DNA of 64,000 nucleotides from Vitis vinifera. Lineage: Eukaryota > Streptophyta > Magnoliopsida > Vitales > Vitaceae. The notes beneath the pieces are model-generated. The model had not been told where the DNA came from. It made no database searches and was given only the letters and a program-made list of their open reading frames with translations. Shown here piece after piece: positions 33,545 to 44,459 of the stretch. The position numbers and the translations under genes are program-made. How positions within the stretch are numbered: the stretch's first letter is position 1; every line of letters begins with the position of its first letter. Where the stretch lies: NCBI RefSeq assembly GCF_030704535.1, contig NC_081810.1, positions 6,830,501 to 6,894,500 of the forward strand, read 5' to 3'.

Positions 33545-35275
33545 GGTGTGACCGAAGAAAGCGAGAGGGATGAACCAGCCTCAACTGACTCCAGGACTCT
33601 GTAATAAAATATTATAGTGCGGAAATTTATGGGTGTACTAATACGGTGATTTTAAGGATAAGTTAATGCCATTTTGGTTGACGATATGTATTTTAGGTTA
33701 ATTTCACTCTTTTCTTTTAAACTTTAGACTCAATATATTTAGTCCTTATTAATTTAAAATTTTGTCAAATTACTTGTATAAGATAAGTGAATTTAACCAT
33801 ATTTATTTTCTTATAGTTATAAAATATTTTTTTATTAAAAAATTAAATTTATGTTTAAAAAAGAATTAAAAAAATATTTATAAATATGTTGTAAAATAAT
33901 ACTATTATAAAAATCATTTGTATGTATTAAATAATATATATATATATATATATATACATTTAAATATTTTTTATTTATAAATTTATAAATATTTTAATTA
34001 TGAATATTATTAAACATAAGAGAAATTTCATTTTTTAATAATAGATATTGGAATACATTATAATTTTTATTTTAAATAAACATTAAATTTAAAAATAATA
34101 ATATATGCTTTATTTATTTATTTACAGATTAAACATAAACATACTTTATGTGACATCCCACATTGGATACGAAAAAGTTCCTAATGCTATATAAATATGA
34201 ATTGCTCTTAACCATGTAAACGCATTTTAAAGTCGTTAGGATGCCTTTGGGTTCAAAGCGAACAATATTTACATGATTGAAAACTGGTCATTACAAAATG
34301 GTATTAGAGTCGATCCCACACCTCGGTGTGAGGTTTGTTTGGCCCCATAAGGATGTTTGTCTGTTTGGCCCCACAATCCCGTGGACACAACGTACCACAA
34401 TCCCTAAATATTACTTGAACTTTTCAAGTGTCGCATTTATTCAAAATTTATCAATAACACACCTGGAGCTCTTCAAAACCAAGTATAAGTGCTTTCAATC
34501 CGAACCGAGCCTCAGGTGCTTTCAACCCAAGATTAAGCATTCAAGTTCTTGCATTAGTACTATTCCTTTTCAAAAGACAAAAATCTCATTATTAAATCAA
34601 TAAATTTTCAATTCAGCCAAAATTTTACTTTTTTTGCTAGAAATTTTGAAAAATGTCTCTCTAAGAAAAAAATGTGGCCCAATTGAAATTTTACTGATTT
34701 GAGGAATGTACACAAACCTCTATTTTGTTTTCTATGCAGAAAGAAACAATGCTGATATGAGGATTTGAAACGATTAATCCCAACTCGAAGTGCTTGAGAC
34801 TGGTTTAGAAGTTGGTAAACTTTGAACATGAATTTGAATAGCAAAACCCTCCCTACATACATATTTACAAATCTCTTGCTAAAAAGCTATAAGCAAAAAT
34901 TTTGAATCTTTGAATCCATTAGATGGACAAAAATCAAATAGGAATGATTTTGATTTCAATTTCCCAACATAAGCACATGACCAATCAATCACAGACCAAC
35001 ACAAAGTCTCTGCGAAGAAGCCACATTTATTTAATAGTGAAGTAATATGAAGATCAAGTCTTGCTTCATTTTCCAGAATTACCAAACAATATCTACTAAA
35101 GTGTTTACATATCCTAGTAGTATTGAACTTAATCCTCCATGAAAGACACAAGATCACAATAAAATAGCAAATATATGCAATGAAGTTCACAACATACATC
35201 TGTGGCTCCCTGAGACCATAGTTTCCTGTTGTTGCTCCAATTCAAATTCACCAAACAAAGAGGAATGAAATAAGA
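33545..35275. other. Intergenic region with TA microsatellite and a TRIM remnant
   Basis: The promoter of the transporter gene occupies the first few hundred bases. From 33700 to 34140 the DNA is very AT-rich and includes (TA)n at about 33932-33957. A TRIM-like remnant lies at 34149-34400. From 34400 to 35275 there is mixed sequence that includes the 3' UTR of the thioesterase gene; no coding frame is convincing. Confidence 0.55.
34149..34400 (+). mobile_element. TRIM-like retroelement remnant (one LTR plus internal part)
   Basis: A 147-base LTR-like block (34149-34295, TGTGACATCCCACATTGG to GGTCATTACA) is followed by a decayed PBS, TGGTATTAGAGTC, and an internal part (CCTCGGTGTGAGGTTTGTTTGG, repeated GTTTGTCTGTTTGGCC) ending near 34400. 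The right LTR is missing. It aligns by eye with 8832-8995 and 8717-8831 in the copia leader. The changes are mostly C-to-T and G-to-A, as expected of methylated repeats. Confidence 0.7.
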
Positions 35276-37069
35276 TTAGAGTTTGCTAGCGTGTTTCTTG
35301 AACAGTGAATGCCGACCTTCGGCAACTATTTCTCCAGTTGCTTTGTTCTTGAGAAGCACAAGTGTTCCAAAATAACCTCCTTTTTGTCCTAAAAATTTCG
35401 AGGTAATCTCCAACTCATCCTGCCAGTTTTTCCATTTAGAGAAATGAGCTATTGTAAATAACAAGGTACTTATGTTGTCCTTATGAAACTAGAACACGAT
35501 GACCGAACCCCAATCGTTAAAATCTTTACAAGTCATTCTGTGATAAAGGGTGTACAGAACCTAGTGCTATCCACTGAAATGGTTTTGAAAAACCATAATG
35601 ACCCAAGAAAATACTTGTGAATTCATCAGGAAGTGGATCATACAGGCACAACTTAGACAGAATTTCAAGAGCAATGTGGGATTAATCCAACAATGAATTC
35701 ACATGAAATGAAGTCAATGGAATGCCAGAAAAATAGAGAAGCATTTGCTGCTTTAATCTGATATTCCGGTAGAATTCTATGAATTTTGCAAATGATCTTC
35801 ACAAGAGCCTGTGGAAGGATCATACAGACTAAAACTCGAATATTTAGGTCTTTCTTGAAAATATTTTTTTTAACTTAGAAAACATGCTTGCCAAACTTTT
35901 GACAAAAAATAGTTTTTTTGAGAATTTGTTTTGAAATTAGGTCGGTTTAGAACTAATTTGATGTGTTTTCAGAACAAATTTGATGATGAGTAACAATTCA
36001 AAAATATGAATCGAACTACAGAAATTTTTGTAGTGTACATAAATGTATAAGCCAAGAAAACTGTTTTTCAATAATGTGTTTGAAAACTTTGACAAACATA
36101 CCCTGGATATGCTTAGCTACAAAGTCACACCCAATGTTTAGCCATTTAAACAGCCACAAGAAAACACGATTAGGTTCTAAGTGACTGATGAATTGCTTAC
36201 TTCGGCCTTGGCATTTGAAAGATAAGAGATTGACATGTCCACTGAAACATCCATGGGGGAGCCCACAACAAACATCAGGGCAGCACCAATTTCATCAACT
36301 AGGTTCGCAATTGCACCCGAAGACAAATATCCATTCCTATCCTGCAAATACCATTAAAAAATGAACTAGGATCTAGAAGATTCTAATCACAAATATAACC
36401 AAAATCTTCCATTTTCTCAACATAATTTCCTAGAAACCATCTTGAATGATTTAGTCTACATAACTTGTTAATTGCATAACCAAATCGGGCTTAACAACTT
36501 GTGCGTACGGTTTATTCGGTTTTTCACAACCTTCTTCATTTCAAATTGAAGCCAATCCGCTCAAAAGAAATGAATTTCAACAAAATTTACTCTCCGTTTA
36601 GTTACCGGGAAAATTTTGGGGAAAAGAAAATAAATATTTTTAATCACCTCAACAAAGCCAAATTAGTTGTATGGGGACACTATTGTTCCTTATATCCCAA
36701 GTAGGATTCAAAAATTTCAGCTTCTTTTCTTTTTCTTTTCCTACATTAATTTTCTCAGGAACCAAACATAGCACTAGGCTCTCAAATCCGACTCAAATGG
36801 AACTAAATTTCACACATGAACATAGATTACGTGGTGTCCGCTTAAAGAATAACAAGTGAGAGATGGAGAATCCTTACGATGAGTCGAGCAGGAACCTTGA
36901 AGGTACAGGTGATTAGACCGGGTTCCACTCGGTCGACTCGGATACCTCTGATGGAAAATTCTTCGTAGAAACTGGATTCGAGGTTGGGTCGGTGAGGGGG
37001 AACGCTGAGCTGCGAGACGATTCGCGATTCATCGACGGTTAATTTCAAGAGCTCTATTGTTTTCCCCAT
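35276..37069 (-). CDS. Acyl-coenzyme A thioesterase 13-like (hotdog fold)
   Basis: A small thioesterase expected to hydrolyse acyl-CoA (or related aromatic CoA) esters. Three exons join in frame: 37069-36878, 36341-36201, 35419-35276 (477 nt, 158 aa). The N-terminal half ends RGIRVDRVEPGLITCTFKVP, a hotdog beta-strand pair. The central helix reads SSGAIANLVDEIGAALMFV, in which Asp80/Glu81 sit where the catalytic acid of the ACOT13/PaaI group is found. The C-terminal strands contain GTLVLLKNKATGEIVAEGRHS. Length is normal for the family. There is no clear transit peptide, so cytosol or peroxisome is possible. The substrate cannot be told from sequence. Confidence 0.85.
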
Positions 37070-38549
37070 TTGAGCTCATTTCTCCATGTTCTGCAGACGG
37101 TCTACAATTTATACTGTGTTAAGAGGGGAGTTGTAAGGTGTGCTGCCTTCTCATGTGCCTTCAGTGAACCAACTCCTTTGGTATTATGTACACCGTCGGA
37201 TTTTCAATTAATAGCAATTTTAATAATAATAATATAAAACGGGTTATAAAGGAAAATAAAATGAAATGGAAACTATCTATTTTGGAAAACCTAAAATCCC
37301 ATTGCCTAATGTCATTTTTAAGAAAAAAAATAGTATAATATTCTTTCGAAAAAGGAATACAATATAGTAAGATTTTTATTAATTTATTCTTTCTCAAGGA
37401 CAAGGAGACTTGAATATGCTTTATTAAGTAATTTGGCTTGGAATTCTTTGAATCATTGCATTATAATTGTATGTAGGAAATTCTTAAATGTTACCACAGG
37501 GAAAACATTTGCGAATAAGTCCATTAAATTATTATTTAATTTTTTTTCATTGAATATCGATTTCATCACTTTTCTAAAGTTTATATGTATATAAGAATTT
37601 TGATAAAATATGTTTAGTTTGATCACTGCTATTATGAATCTTTTTATTTCTGTAATGCATGTTATGCTATTTTCGTATAATATTGTTTAGTTGCTATTCA
37701 TCAAGAATAGTCCACATGATTCCTTAATATATTGGATCATAAATTTGAGTCACTTCATGTTTTGTATCATGAATTGTAAATATTTTCAAATAATTTGAAG
37801 GTGTATATTCTATTATTTGATTGATAGATGATCTTTTTGAAACAATAGTACCATTATAGGTAAACACATACCTTTTTTTAGTCGAAGTTGTGATAGGTAT
37901 CCTACATCCTCAAGTTCAAACAATTGTAACTGTGATTTTTTTTAAAAAAAATAAAATAAAATAAAATAGATTCATATAAGTCGTTTCATGAAAATAATAC
38001 AATTGTGTTTGATATCATTTCAATGTTTTCGAATTAATGAAGATTTATATTTTACCACAATTGTGTTTATAGTACTAAGATATGACATTTCAAGACCAAG
38101 TGATAATTGTTAATAAGATTATTGTCCAAACTAATAAGTGGATGGGCTTCTATTTTTTTTTATAAATATTAATAGAAAATAAAATAAAATTCACAAATAA
38201 TAAGTTAATTGAGGCTAGAGATTTTTACTATATTCATCAAAACAATTCAAGTGTTTTAGGGGCTGTTCTATATGCCATTATATATTTCTTTTTCTATTAT
38301 TAGTGTAACTATTAATTAATTACTAAAATGTGAAAATTTCCTCTACTTATTTATTAGAAATCATATCTATTTGGAACTAGAGGAGTGTTAAGGGAAATTG
38401 TTGTATTTGATCCCCTACCTATTCATAGTTTAAAGGAATCACTTTTCCCTTTATGCGGACATACAAAGTTTTATTTTTTATTTTAGTTTTCTCAAAAAGT
38501 ATATTAAAATAAATGATGACTATGTTATATCTTTTTTTTATTGGAAAAC
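37070..38549. other. AT-rich intergenic DNA upstream of the thioesterase gene
   Basis: Promoter sequence of the thioesterase gene is followed by very AT-rich DNA with homopolymer runs. No coding frame of note was found. Confidence 0.5.
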
Positions 38550-38792
38550 GAGTCTCAAGTGATATTTGTTTTTTTGTTGAATAGAAACAAAAAAAAAAAA
38601 AAAAAAACTTTTTCTATTTAGTTAAAAGTAATGTGTTGATATCAACCAATATGATTAAACTAAATTGTTATTAATATAACCAGTTTAGTTATATTGGTTG
38701 ATATCAATATATTACTTTTAAATGAATAGAAAAAGTCAAATAATATTTTGATTATTTTTATTTGATAAAAAAATCAAACAACACCTTAATCG
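38550..38792. mobile_element. MITE-like inverted-repeat element
   Basis: Two 54-base arms (38608-38661 and 38682-38735) are near-perfect inverted repeats around a loop of about 20 bases: CTTTTTCTATTTAGTTAAAA against TTTTAAATGAATAGAAAAAG, and GATATCAACCAATAT against ATATTGGTTGATATC. The complementarity extends, more weakly, to both sides (left TCAAGTGATATTTG, right CAAACAACACCTTAA). The whole, about 240 bases, could fold into one long hairpin, as MITEs do. Outer ends and target duplication are not certain. Confidence 0.6.
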
Positions 38793-41700
38793 TTACGAAA
38801 AAATACAAATCCAAAAAATGTAAAATTAAAAATTTTGTATTTTATTTTTCTATTTGATCATTTTCTTTTATTTTTCTTTTTTTATTTGCATTCAATATTC
38901 TAAATTGAGCCTTTATTTGGTTTTATTTTTGAAAAAAAATTATATTACATTATAGGGGTACCATACTAAAATTTTAATATATCAGAGATGTTGGTGATGA
39001 AAAGAAGTATGATTTGGATATGGTATATTGACTTATGTTTTTCAAACCAAAAAAATCACATTTTTAGGGCATGAACTCATCTTCCATACCTTATTATATA
39101 TTTATATTTTTTTCTTGCCATATGTTTTTTTATTTTTTTTTTATCTTCGAGATGTATTTTTATTTCATGGTTATATTATTTCTAACACTACTTACATTTT
39201 TACTTTATATGAATCCAAATGAGATTAGAGATTAGAGGCCATTATTGTGACATTGAAAAGTATTATTACATTTCAAGCAATCACTTTCCTTCTTATTCTT
39301 TTGTTTACAGATTATGTAAATTACTTTTGTCTCACCATTTCCTACTTAATTTATAATCAATGGCATGAATTATTGCCCTGTCCTAGCAATAAAAAGAGAA
39401 AATATTTGTGGAGGTATGAGTTGATGGCAAAATTCCCCTCCTGCAATAGTAATCACCAGCAATAGAATCTCGATCAATGCGTTGTAGTAATTCCTCCTTC
39501 CTCCTTCCTCCTGCAAAAAGGATGTTCGGATGGGTTGTTCGGACACACCCTTCGATGATTATGTTAATCTTTTAAAAAGCAAAAGTATTTTTTTTAATAA
39601 TTAAAAAAATTAAAAGTATTTATTTGAATACATTTTTTCATAATTAAAATAATAATAATAATTTTTATAACAGATATAAGAATTCTTAGATCTTGTTGTG
39701 ATATTAATATTACTCTTAAAAAATTATGAATTTGGTAATAATTTTAACTTTTAGTTGAAACAAAAGAGAAAAAGTTATCCCAAATGAGACTTTAAAATTT
39801 TATATTGAAAAATAATGATTTAAAAAATTATTTAAAAAATTGAAGTATAAAAATATATTTTATTACTTTAAATTTTAAATTTTTTTAAAGTGATTTTTAA
39901 TGATAGAAGATAAATCTATATTTATATATAAGAAGTTCTACTTTTTATATAAAACTTATTTTTACTTTCCAATTTTATTTGTCTATTATGCATTATTTTA
40001 TTTTAAAAAATATTTTATATAAAATCATTCTCATTTATCTAGTCAAATTTATATAAAAATAATCATCCAAAAAAATTAATTCTTTTTTTTTTAAAAAACT
40101 TTTATCAAGTCTCCAATTATCAAAATCTACTAGTTTGTTTGACACAGTAACTCTAAAAAAAAGTGTTTTTAGCCTAAAAATATTTTAAAAATAAAATCAA
40201 AAGTGTGTTTAATATTGTTTTAAAAAAATATTTTTATCTTTTTTTATACTTAAATAATAAAAGTTTTTAAATATTAGAAATGTTAGAAGTACTTATAGAA
40301 TCACTATCAAATAAATCCTAAAAAATTGATAAAATTTAGAAAATGCTATTAAAAATCTAAAAAATTATTTTTAGTGTTAGAAAATCGTTTATAATATTTT
40401 TTTAGATAAACGCTTTATAGTTAAAAGAAATTGAAATATGAAAAATATAATTTCAAATAAATAAAATGGCCAAAAAATATAACCAAAATAACAATAAATA
40501 AGTAGTAGACACATAACTATAATCGTGGGATTTCTTTACTATAGAATTTCTCTTTATTAAAAATGAAAAAAAAAAAATCCTTATGAAAATACAAAAATAA
40601 AGCACATACAAACTTAAGACATTTGTAAAGAATTTCCTTCTCCTTGGGAATAACAATCGCATTGGCATTGTCAAAAAAATTAAAAACTAAAGCCAAAATA
40701 AAACCCCATTTGAGAAAATGGTGGAGGCCCCATTTCTAAAAGAAAATTTCAAACTCAAGCAAAGTGAAAATTACAAAGGAAAAGATTTAATTGTATGAAA
40801 CACTCATTCCCACTCACAACTTTTAGTCTTCCTGCCTTTCTTTGTAAGCAACACATACAATATCCGCCACTCCACCACCATCTAAAAGAGAGAAAAAGTT
40901 GGAAACAAAGCCTACTCCATCTCCACCCTCCTATTCCCAAAATTCCCAAGCAATGGTATAAAGGGAAAAAAAAATCATAAATTGGCCTTAATAAAGCCAT
41001 CAACCATAATAATTTTTTAGCTGTAATCAACAACTTTTATTAACGCAATTTGGTTAGCCCCCATAATAGCTCTGAGGTCTTCTCACCTATTTTTAATAAT
41101 GACACACACCCACAACCCCTCTTGCTCAATCAAGAAAGTGTCATTCATGACCAATTCGGCTTGCCGACTTCCAACTGGTTATATTTATAGATCAATCATA
41201 AAAGAAGTTACTTAAAAGATTTTACTAGAGGGAGGGATAGAGAAGAATGATAGATAGGGAAGTAAGTAACCTTCGATATGAAAGGCATGGAATCAAATTG
41301 ATCATCTCATTTATACTTGGAATCATGATTATAGGTGGTATTGTGTATATATTCTTATATTAAAAGCTAATTTATTTTAGTGGATTAATTGATTAGACCT
41401 TTTTATGTTATGTTGCTGGTTTAAAATAGAATATAAATAATAAATAAACGTAATTTCTTTATAAATATTATAAATAAAAAATAATATTATAATTATTATT
41501 CTTTACATGGTTATGTTCAATTTACTAATTTTTGAAAACAGATTTTTTTTTAAAAAAAAACTTTAGAAAATAAATAAAAATAATTTTAAAGACGAATATA
41601 GGGAAAAAAAAAATTGGGCAGATTAAAGAAGAAGGGGGTTTATCAAGGGTTTTTGGCCCACTCTGTTGTCCTGAGCATACTTTCTATCTATATTATCCAT

Positions 41701-41795
41701 ATTCAGTGTTTACTCTATCTTCTCTCCAGTTTCACCTTCCTAGGCACCTCAGACACACACAAAGCTTCACTCCCAGGTGTACACCCCCTTCTAAA
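38793..41795. other. AT-rich intergenic DNA upstream of the OCTOPUS-like gene
   Basis: Mostly AT-rich with many short A/T runs. From about 41630 the strand becomes pyrimidine-rich (CTATCTTCTCTCCAG...), as in a plant 5' UTR. No coding frame is convincing. Confidence 0.5.
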
Positions 41796-41831
41796 ATGTG
41801 CCCAGTGTGCATTGTACACCTCCATCTATGA
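41796..41831 (+). CDS. Upstream ORF overlapping the OCTOPUS-like start codon
   Basis: ATG at 41796 opens an 11-codon frame (MCPVCIVHLHL) that ends in TGA at 41829-41831. The main ATG is at 41828, so stop and start overlap as ATGA. If the transcript starts upstream of 41796, the main protein would have to be made by leaky scanning or by termination-coupled reinitiation. This is seen directly in the sequence; use of the uORF is inference. Confidence 0.5.
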   Translation: MCPVCIVHLHL

Positions 41832-43639
41832 CTCTTGAACCGCACCCCCACCACCGCCGTCTCTCCACTTGCCACCGCCACCCGGCGGAGCCCTTCACCG
41901 GCGTCTGCGCCTCATGTCTCCGCGACCGCCTCGCCGGCTTCGACCCCGCCACTCGCCTCGAAATCTCCGTTTCCCCTCGCGTCAATGACTCCGGGGGCGT
42001 TCCGTTGCAGCGAGTCGCTAACCGGGCTTCCTGTCCGCTGGAGTTCCGCCGCTGCAAGTCTCTTTCCGCTGGAAAATGCGAGGCTTTGCCCGGCTCGTCC
42101 GAGCAGCGCCGAAAATCCTGCGATGTTGGGGTTCGGAGTACTCTGTGTGATCTATTCACTCTCGACGACGAGAGGAACGGGTCGAACAGAGAAAAATTCC
42201 AGGTGGAATCGAGGAATTTAGGGTTTCAGCGAATTACAGCTCCGGTACTTGAATCGAGAGAAGAGGAGGAAAATGAAGAAGAAATTAGGGGTTTTGAGGA
42301 GGTTTTGGCATCAGATGTGAACGTTATCGATAAGGGAATCGAAGAGTTTGAAGATAATGAAGAAGTAAAGACAATGAAAGAGCACATAGATCTTGAATGG
42401 AAGAATAGAAAACCTAATGTCAGAGATTTCAAGGACATCGCAGGCAGTTTTTGGCTGGCGGCTTCGGTTTTCAGCAAGAAGTTGCGAAAATGGAGGCAAA
42501 AGCAGAAGATGAAGAAGCCCAGTGGAAGTGGCCACAGTTTAGAGGCAATGGAAGTGGAGAAGCCGATTGGGAAACAGATAAGGGAGACGCAATCGGAGAT
42601 TGCAGACTATGGACTCGGACGGAGATCTTGTGATACTGATCCAAGGTTCTCCATGGATGCTGGGAGGATCTCAGTTGATGCTCCACGCTATTCGTTTGAT
42701 GAAGCTAGGGCCTCATGGGATGGTTATTTGATGGGGAGAATGGCTCCAAGGCTTCCCCCCATGGTTTCCGTGGTTGAAGATGTGAACATGGAGGCTTGCA
42801 GGTCTGGGAACAGGGGAATGGTTGTGGAAGAGCAGATGAATTCGATAAACGAGGATGAGATGACATCTGGCGGATCAGCTCAGACTAGGGATTGTTCCGA
42901 TTCTTCTTCCTCACAGAGTCGTAGGAGGAGCTTTGATTGTTCTAGTTCTAGCAGGAAAGGGGCAGGAGCTGAGGCGGATGAGATGAAATCGGTGCCGGAT
43001 GCAAAGGTCTCTCCTGCCACTGTTGATGTCTTCCATGGGCTTAGGTTGCTACTTACGGAAAGAGGTTTGAGAGACTCACACTTGAATTCTCTCAAAGATG
43101 ATCAGTCAGAGGTCATTGAATCTGTCTCCAAGAATGCTGCTTCTGCCTCTGTTGCCGGCACTTGTAGCCGAAATGGGTTCAGGAAATCTAGACAGTGGTG
43201 CAAGGTGTGGAACATTTGGAGTTCGGTGCACAGGCGTGGTGATGGCAAATGTGAAGATAAAAGTGGGTATTTTAGGGGAACTGTAGCTGACCAACCAGTT
43301 GTGGAGACTTGGGAAAGGATGGGAAGAGAGGTCAATGGAGCAGCAAACCATAAGCTGACTCGTAGCCATAGCAGCAGTAGCTCAAAGAGTTCATTCAACA
43401 TGGCAGGATCCTTCCAGGGCATGAAGGGTGGTGCTGAGTCCAAAGGCCATGTGAGTAAGAGAAGAGAAGAATTTGTGCTAGAGCGAAACCGGAGTGCCAG
43501 GTATTCTCCAAACAATCTTGATAATGGTCTATTACGGTTCTATTTGACACCATTGAGGACCAGTAGGAGAAGTAAATCCGGACAAAGTAGGCTAAAGAAC
43601 TCCCCCTCTATAGCAGGGAGTGTCTTGAAGTTATACTGA
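41828..43639 (+). CDS. OCTOPUS/OCTOPUS-like protein (DUF740 family)
   Basis: This is a plant-specific membrane-associated protein; Arabidopsis OCTOPUS is polarly localised and promotes phloem differentiation. A single uninterrupted exon encodes 603 aa from the ATG at 41828. The N-terminus has the family signature: RRLSTCHRHPAEPFTGVCASCL with paired Cys (CASCLRDRL) and a RRCKSLSA-type motif. An acidic segment with runs of Glu follows (about 145-190). The middle contains FWLAASVFSKKLRKWRQK and the conserved RRSCDTDPRFSMDAGRIS and YSFDEARASWDGY blocks. The C-terminus has WNIWSSVHRR and a basic Ser/Arg-rich tail ending in LKNSPSIAGSVLKLY. There is no transmembrane helix. The frame can be extended upstream only from a GTG. 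The gene call is firm; which OCTOPUS-family member it is remains undetermined. Confidence 0.9.
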   Translation: MTLEPHPHHRRLSTCHRHPAEPFTGVCASCLRDRLAGFDPATRLEISVSPRVNDSGGVPLQRVANRASCPLEFRRCKSLSAGKCEALPGSSEQRRKSCDVGVRSTLCDLFTLDDERNGSNREKFQVESRNLGFQRITAPVLESREEEENEEEIRGFEEVLASDVNVIDKGIEEFEDNEEVKTMKEHIDLEWKNRKPNVRDFKDIAGSFWLAASVFSKKLRKWRQKQKMKKPSGSGHSLEAMEVEKPIGKQIRETQSEIADYGLGRRSCDTDPRFSMDAGRISVDAPRYSFDEARASWDGYLMGRMAPRLPPMVSVVEDVNMEACRSGNRGMVVEEQMNSINEDEMTSGGSAQTRDCSDSSSSQSRRRSFDCSSSSRKGAGAEADEMKSVPDAKVSPATVDVFHGLRLLLTERGLRDSHLNSLKDDQSEVIESVSKNAASASVAGTCSRNGFRKSRQWCKVWNIWSSVHRRGDGKCEDKSGYFRGTVADQPVVETWERMGREVNGAANHKLTRSHSSSSSKSSFNMAGSFQGMKGGAESKGHVSKRREEFVLERNRSARYSPNNLDNGLLRFYLTPLRTSRRSKSGQSRLKNSPSIAGSVLKLY

Positions 43640-43757
43640 ATTGAAGGTTTGGTGGGGTGGCCTTCAATGGAGTATTACTTTGTAAAGACGTATTAAGATG
43701 TTATATTGTTGTCTTTAGATAAAATCTCATCATATTGTTGTCTTTGCTCTTCTTAAC

Positions 43758-43997
43758 ATGCTTATTAATAATGCAGTAATGAAATTTTTTGGCATTTCTT
43801 TGTTGCTGTTGTTGATAATTCCTACTGTTTTTGCATGTAGTGTTTATTTGGCTAGTAAGGTAGATGGATTAAAAGGCACGAAAGGGGAAAAGCCCAAGTA
43901 CGTGAGGGTATACACGGAAGAGGAGGGAATAAAAGAAAGCAACAAAACCACACACACAACTAATAAAAGTGGGAATGTGAATGTTCATATATGGTAA
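43758..43997 (+). CDS. Possible small secreted peptide ORF downstream of the OCTOPUS-like gene
   Basis: This 79-codon frame lies 118 bases after the OCTOPUS-like stop and may fall in its 3' UTR. From the inner ATG (43779) it reads MKFFGISLLLLLIIPTVFA, which has the form of a signal peptide with a plausible cleavage after VFA. A hydrophilic, Lys/Thr-rich tail follows. I recognise no family. The frame may be accidental in AT-rich DNA. Confidence 0.2.
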   Translation: MLINNAVMKFFGISLLLLLIIPTVFACSVYLASKVDGLKGTKGEKPKYVRVYTEEEGIKESNKTTHTTNKSGNVNVHIW

Positions 43998-44459
43998 TGA
44001 TCAAGTGCGGTTATCAGATGAAATCATTGAAAAGGGGGTCCATATGGTAGCTTAAACTTTTAAGGGACAGTGAGAGTTACTCCATAAGACCTTGACCAAT
44101 ATAAATGTCATGGTGGGTCTTCCAAGGCAAAACTAGTTTCTTTTTGGTTATCTTCAAGTGAGATAAAGCCAGGATTTTATTTATTTATTTTTCTTGACAG
44201 GCAAGATAGAACCGGGATATTTCTATGTTTTCTCCATTTTTCTTCAAAGGGGAGGGGCATTGAAGGTTTGGTTGGTTTCCAACTATGAATATTTTTTCTG
44301 GAGTGAGTCAGGAATTCAAGGGTTAATGGTTTGGATGAAGCTATGTAACTGGGTAGTGATGATCTATCTCCAAGATGTTTTGCTAATCCAAGATTCTAAC
44401 TAATCGGTAATTCAATCCATGACTTTTAAGGGCTTTAGCATGGGCTTTCCATCTTTCTA
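43998..44459. other. Intergenic region
   Basis: No gene seen. A short frame at 44194-44403 has no recognisable content. Confidence 0.4.

Noticed and set aside
42880-43515. Minus-strand and shifted frames within the OCTOPUS-like CDS
   Set aside because: They overlap a clearly coding frame and have low-complexity Ser/Leu content typical of antisense shadows.
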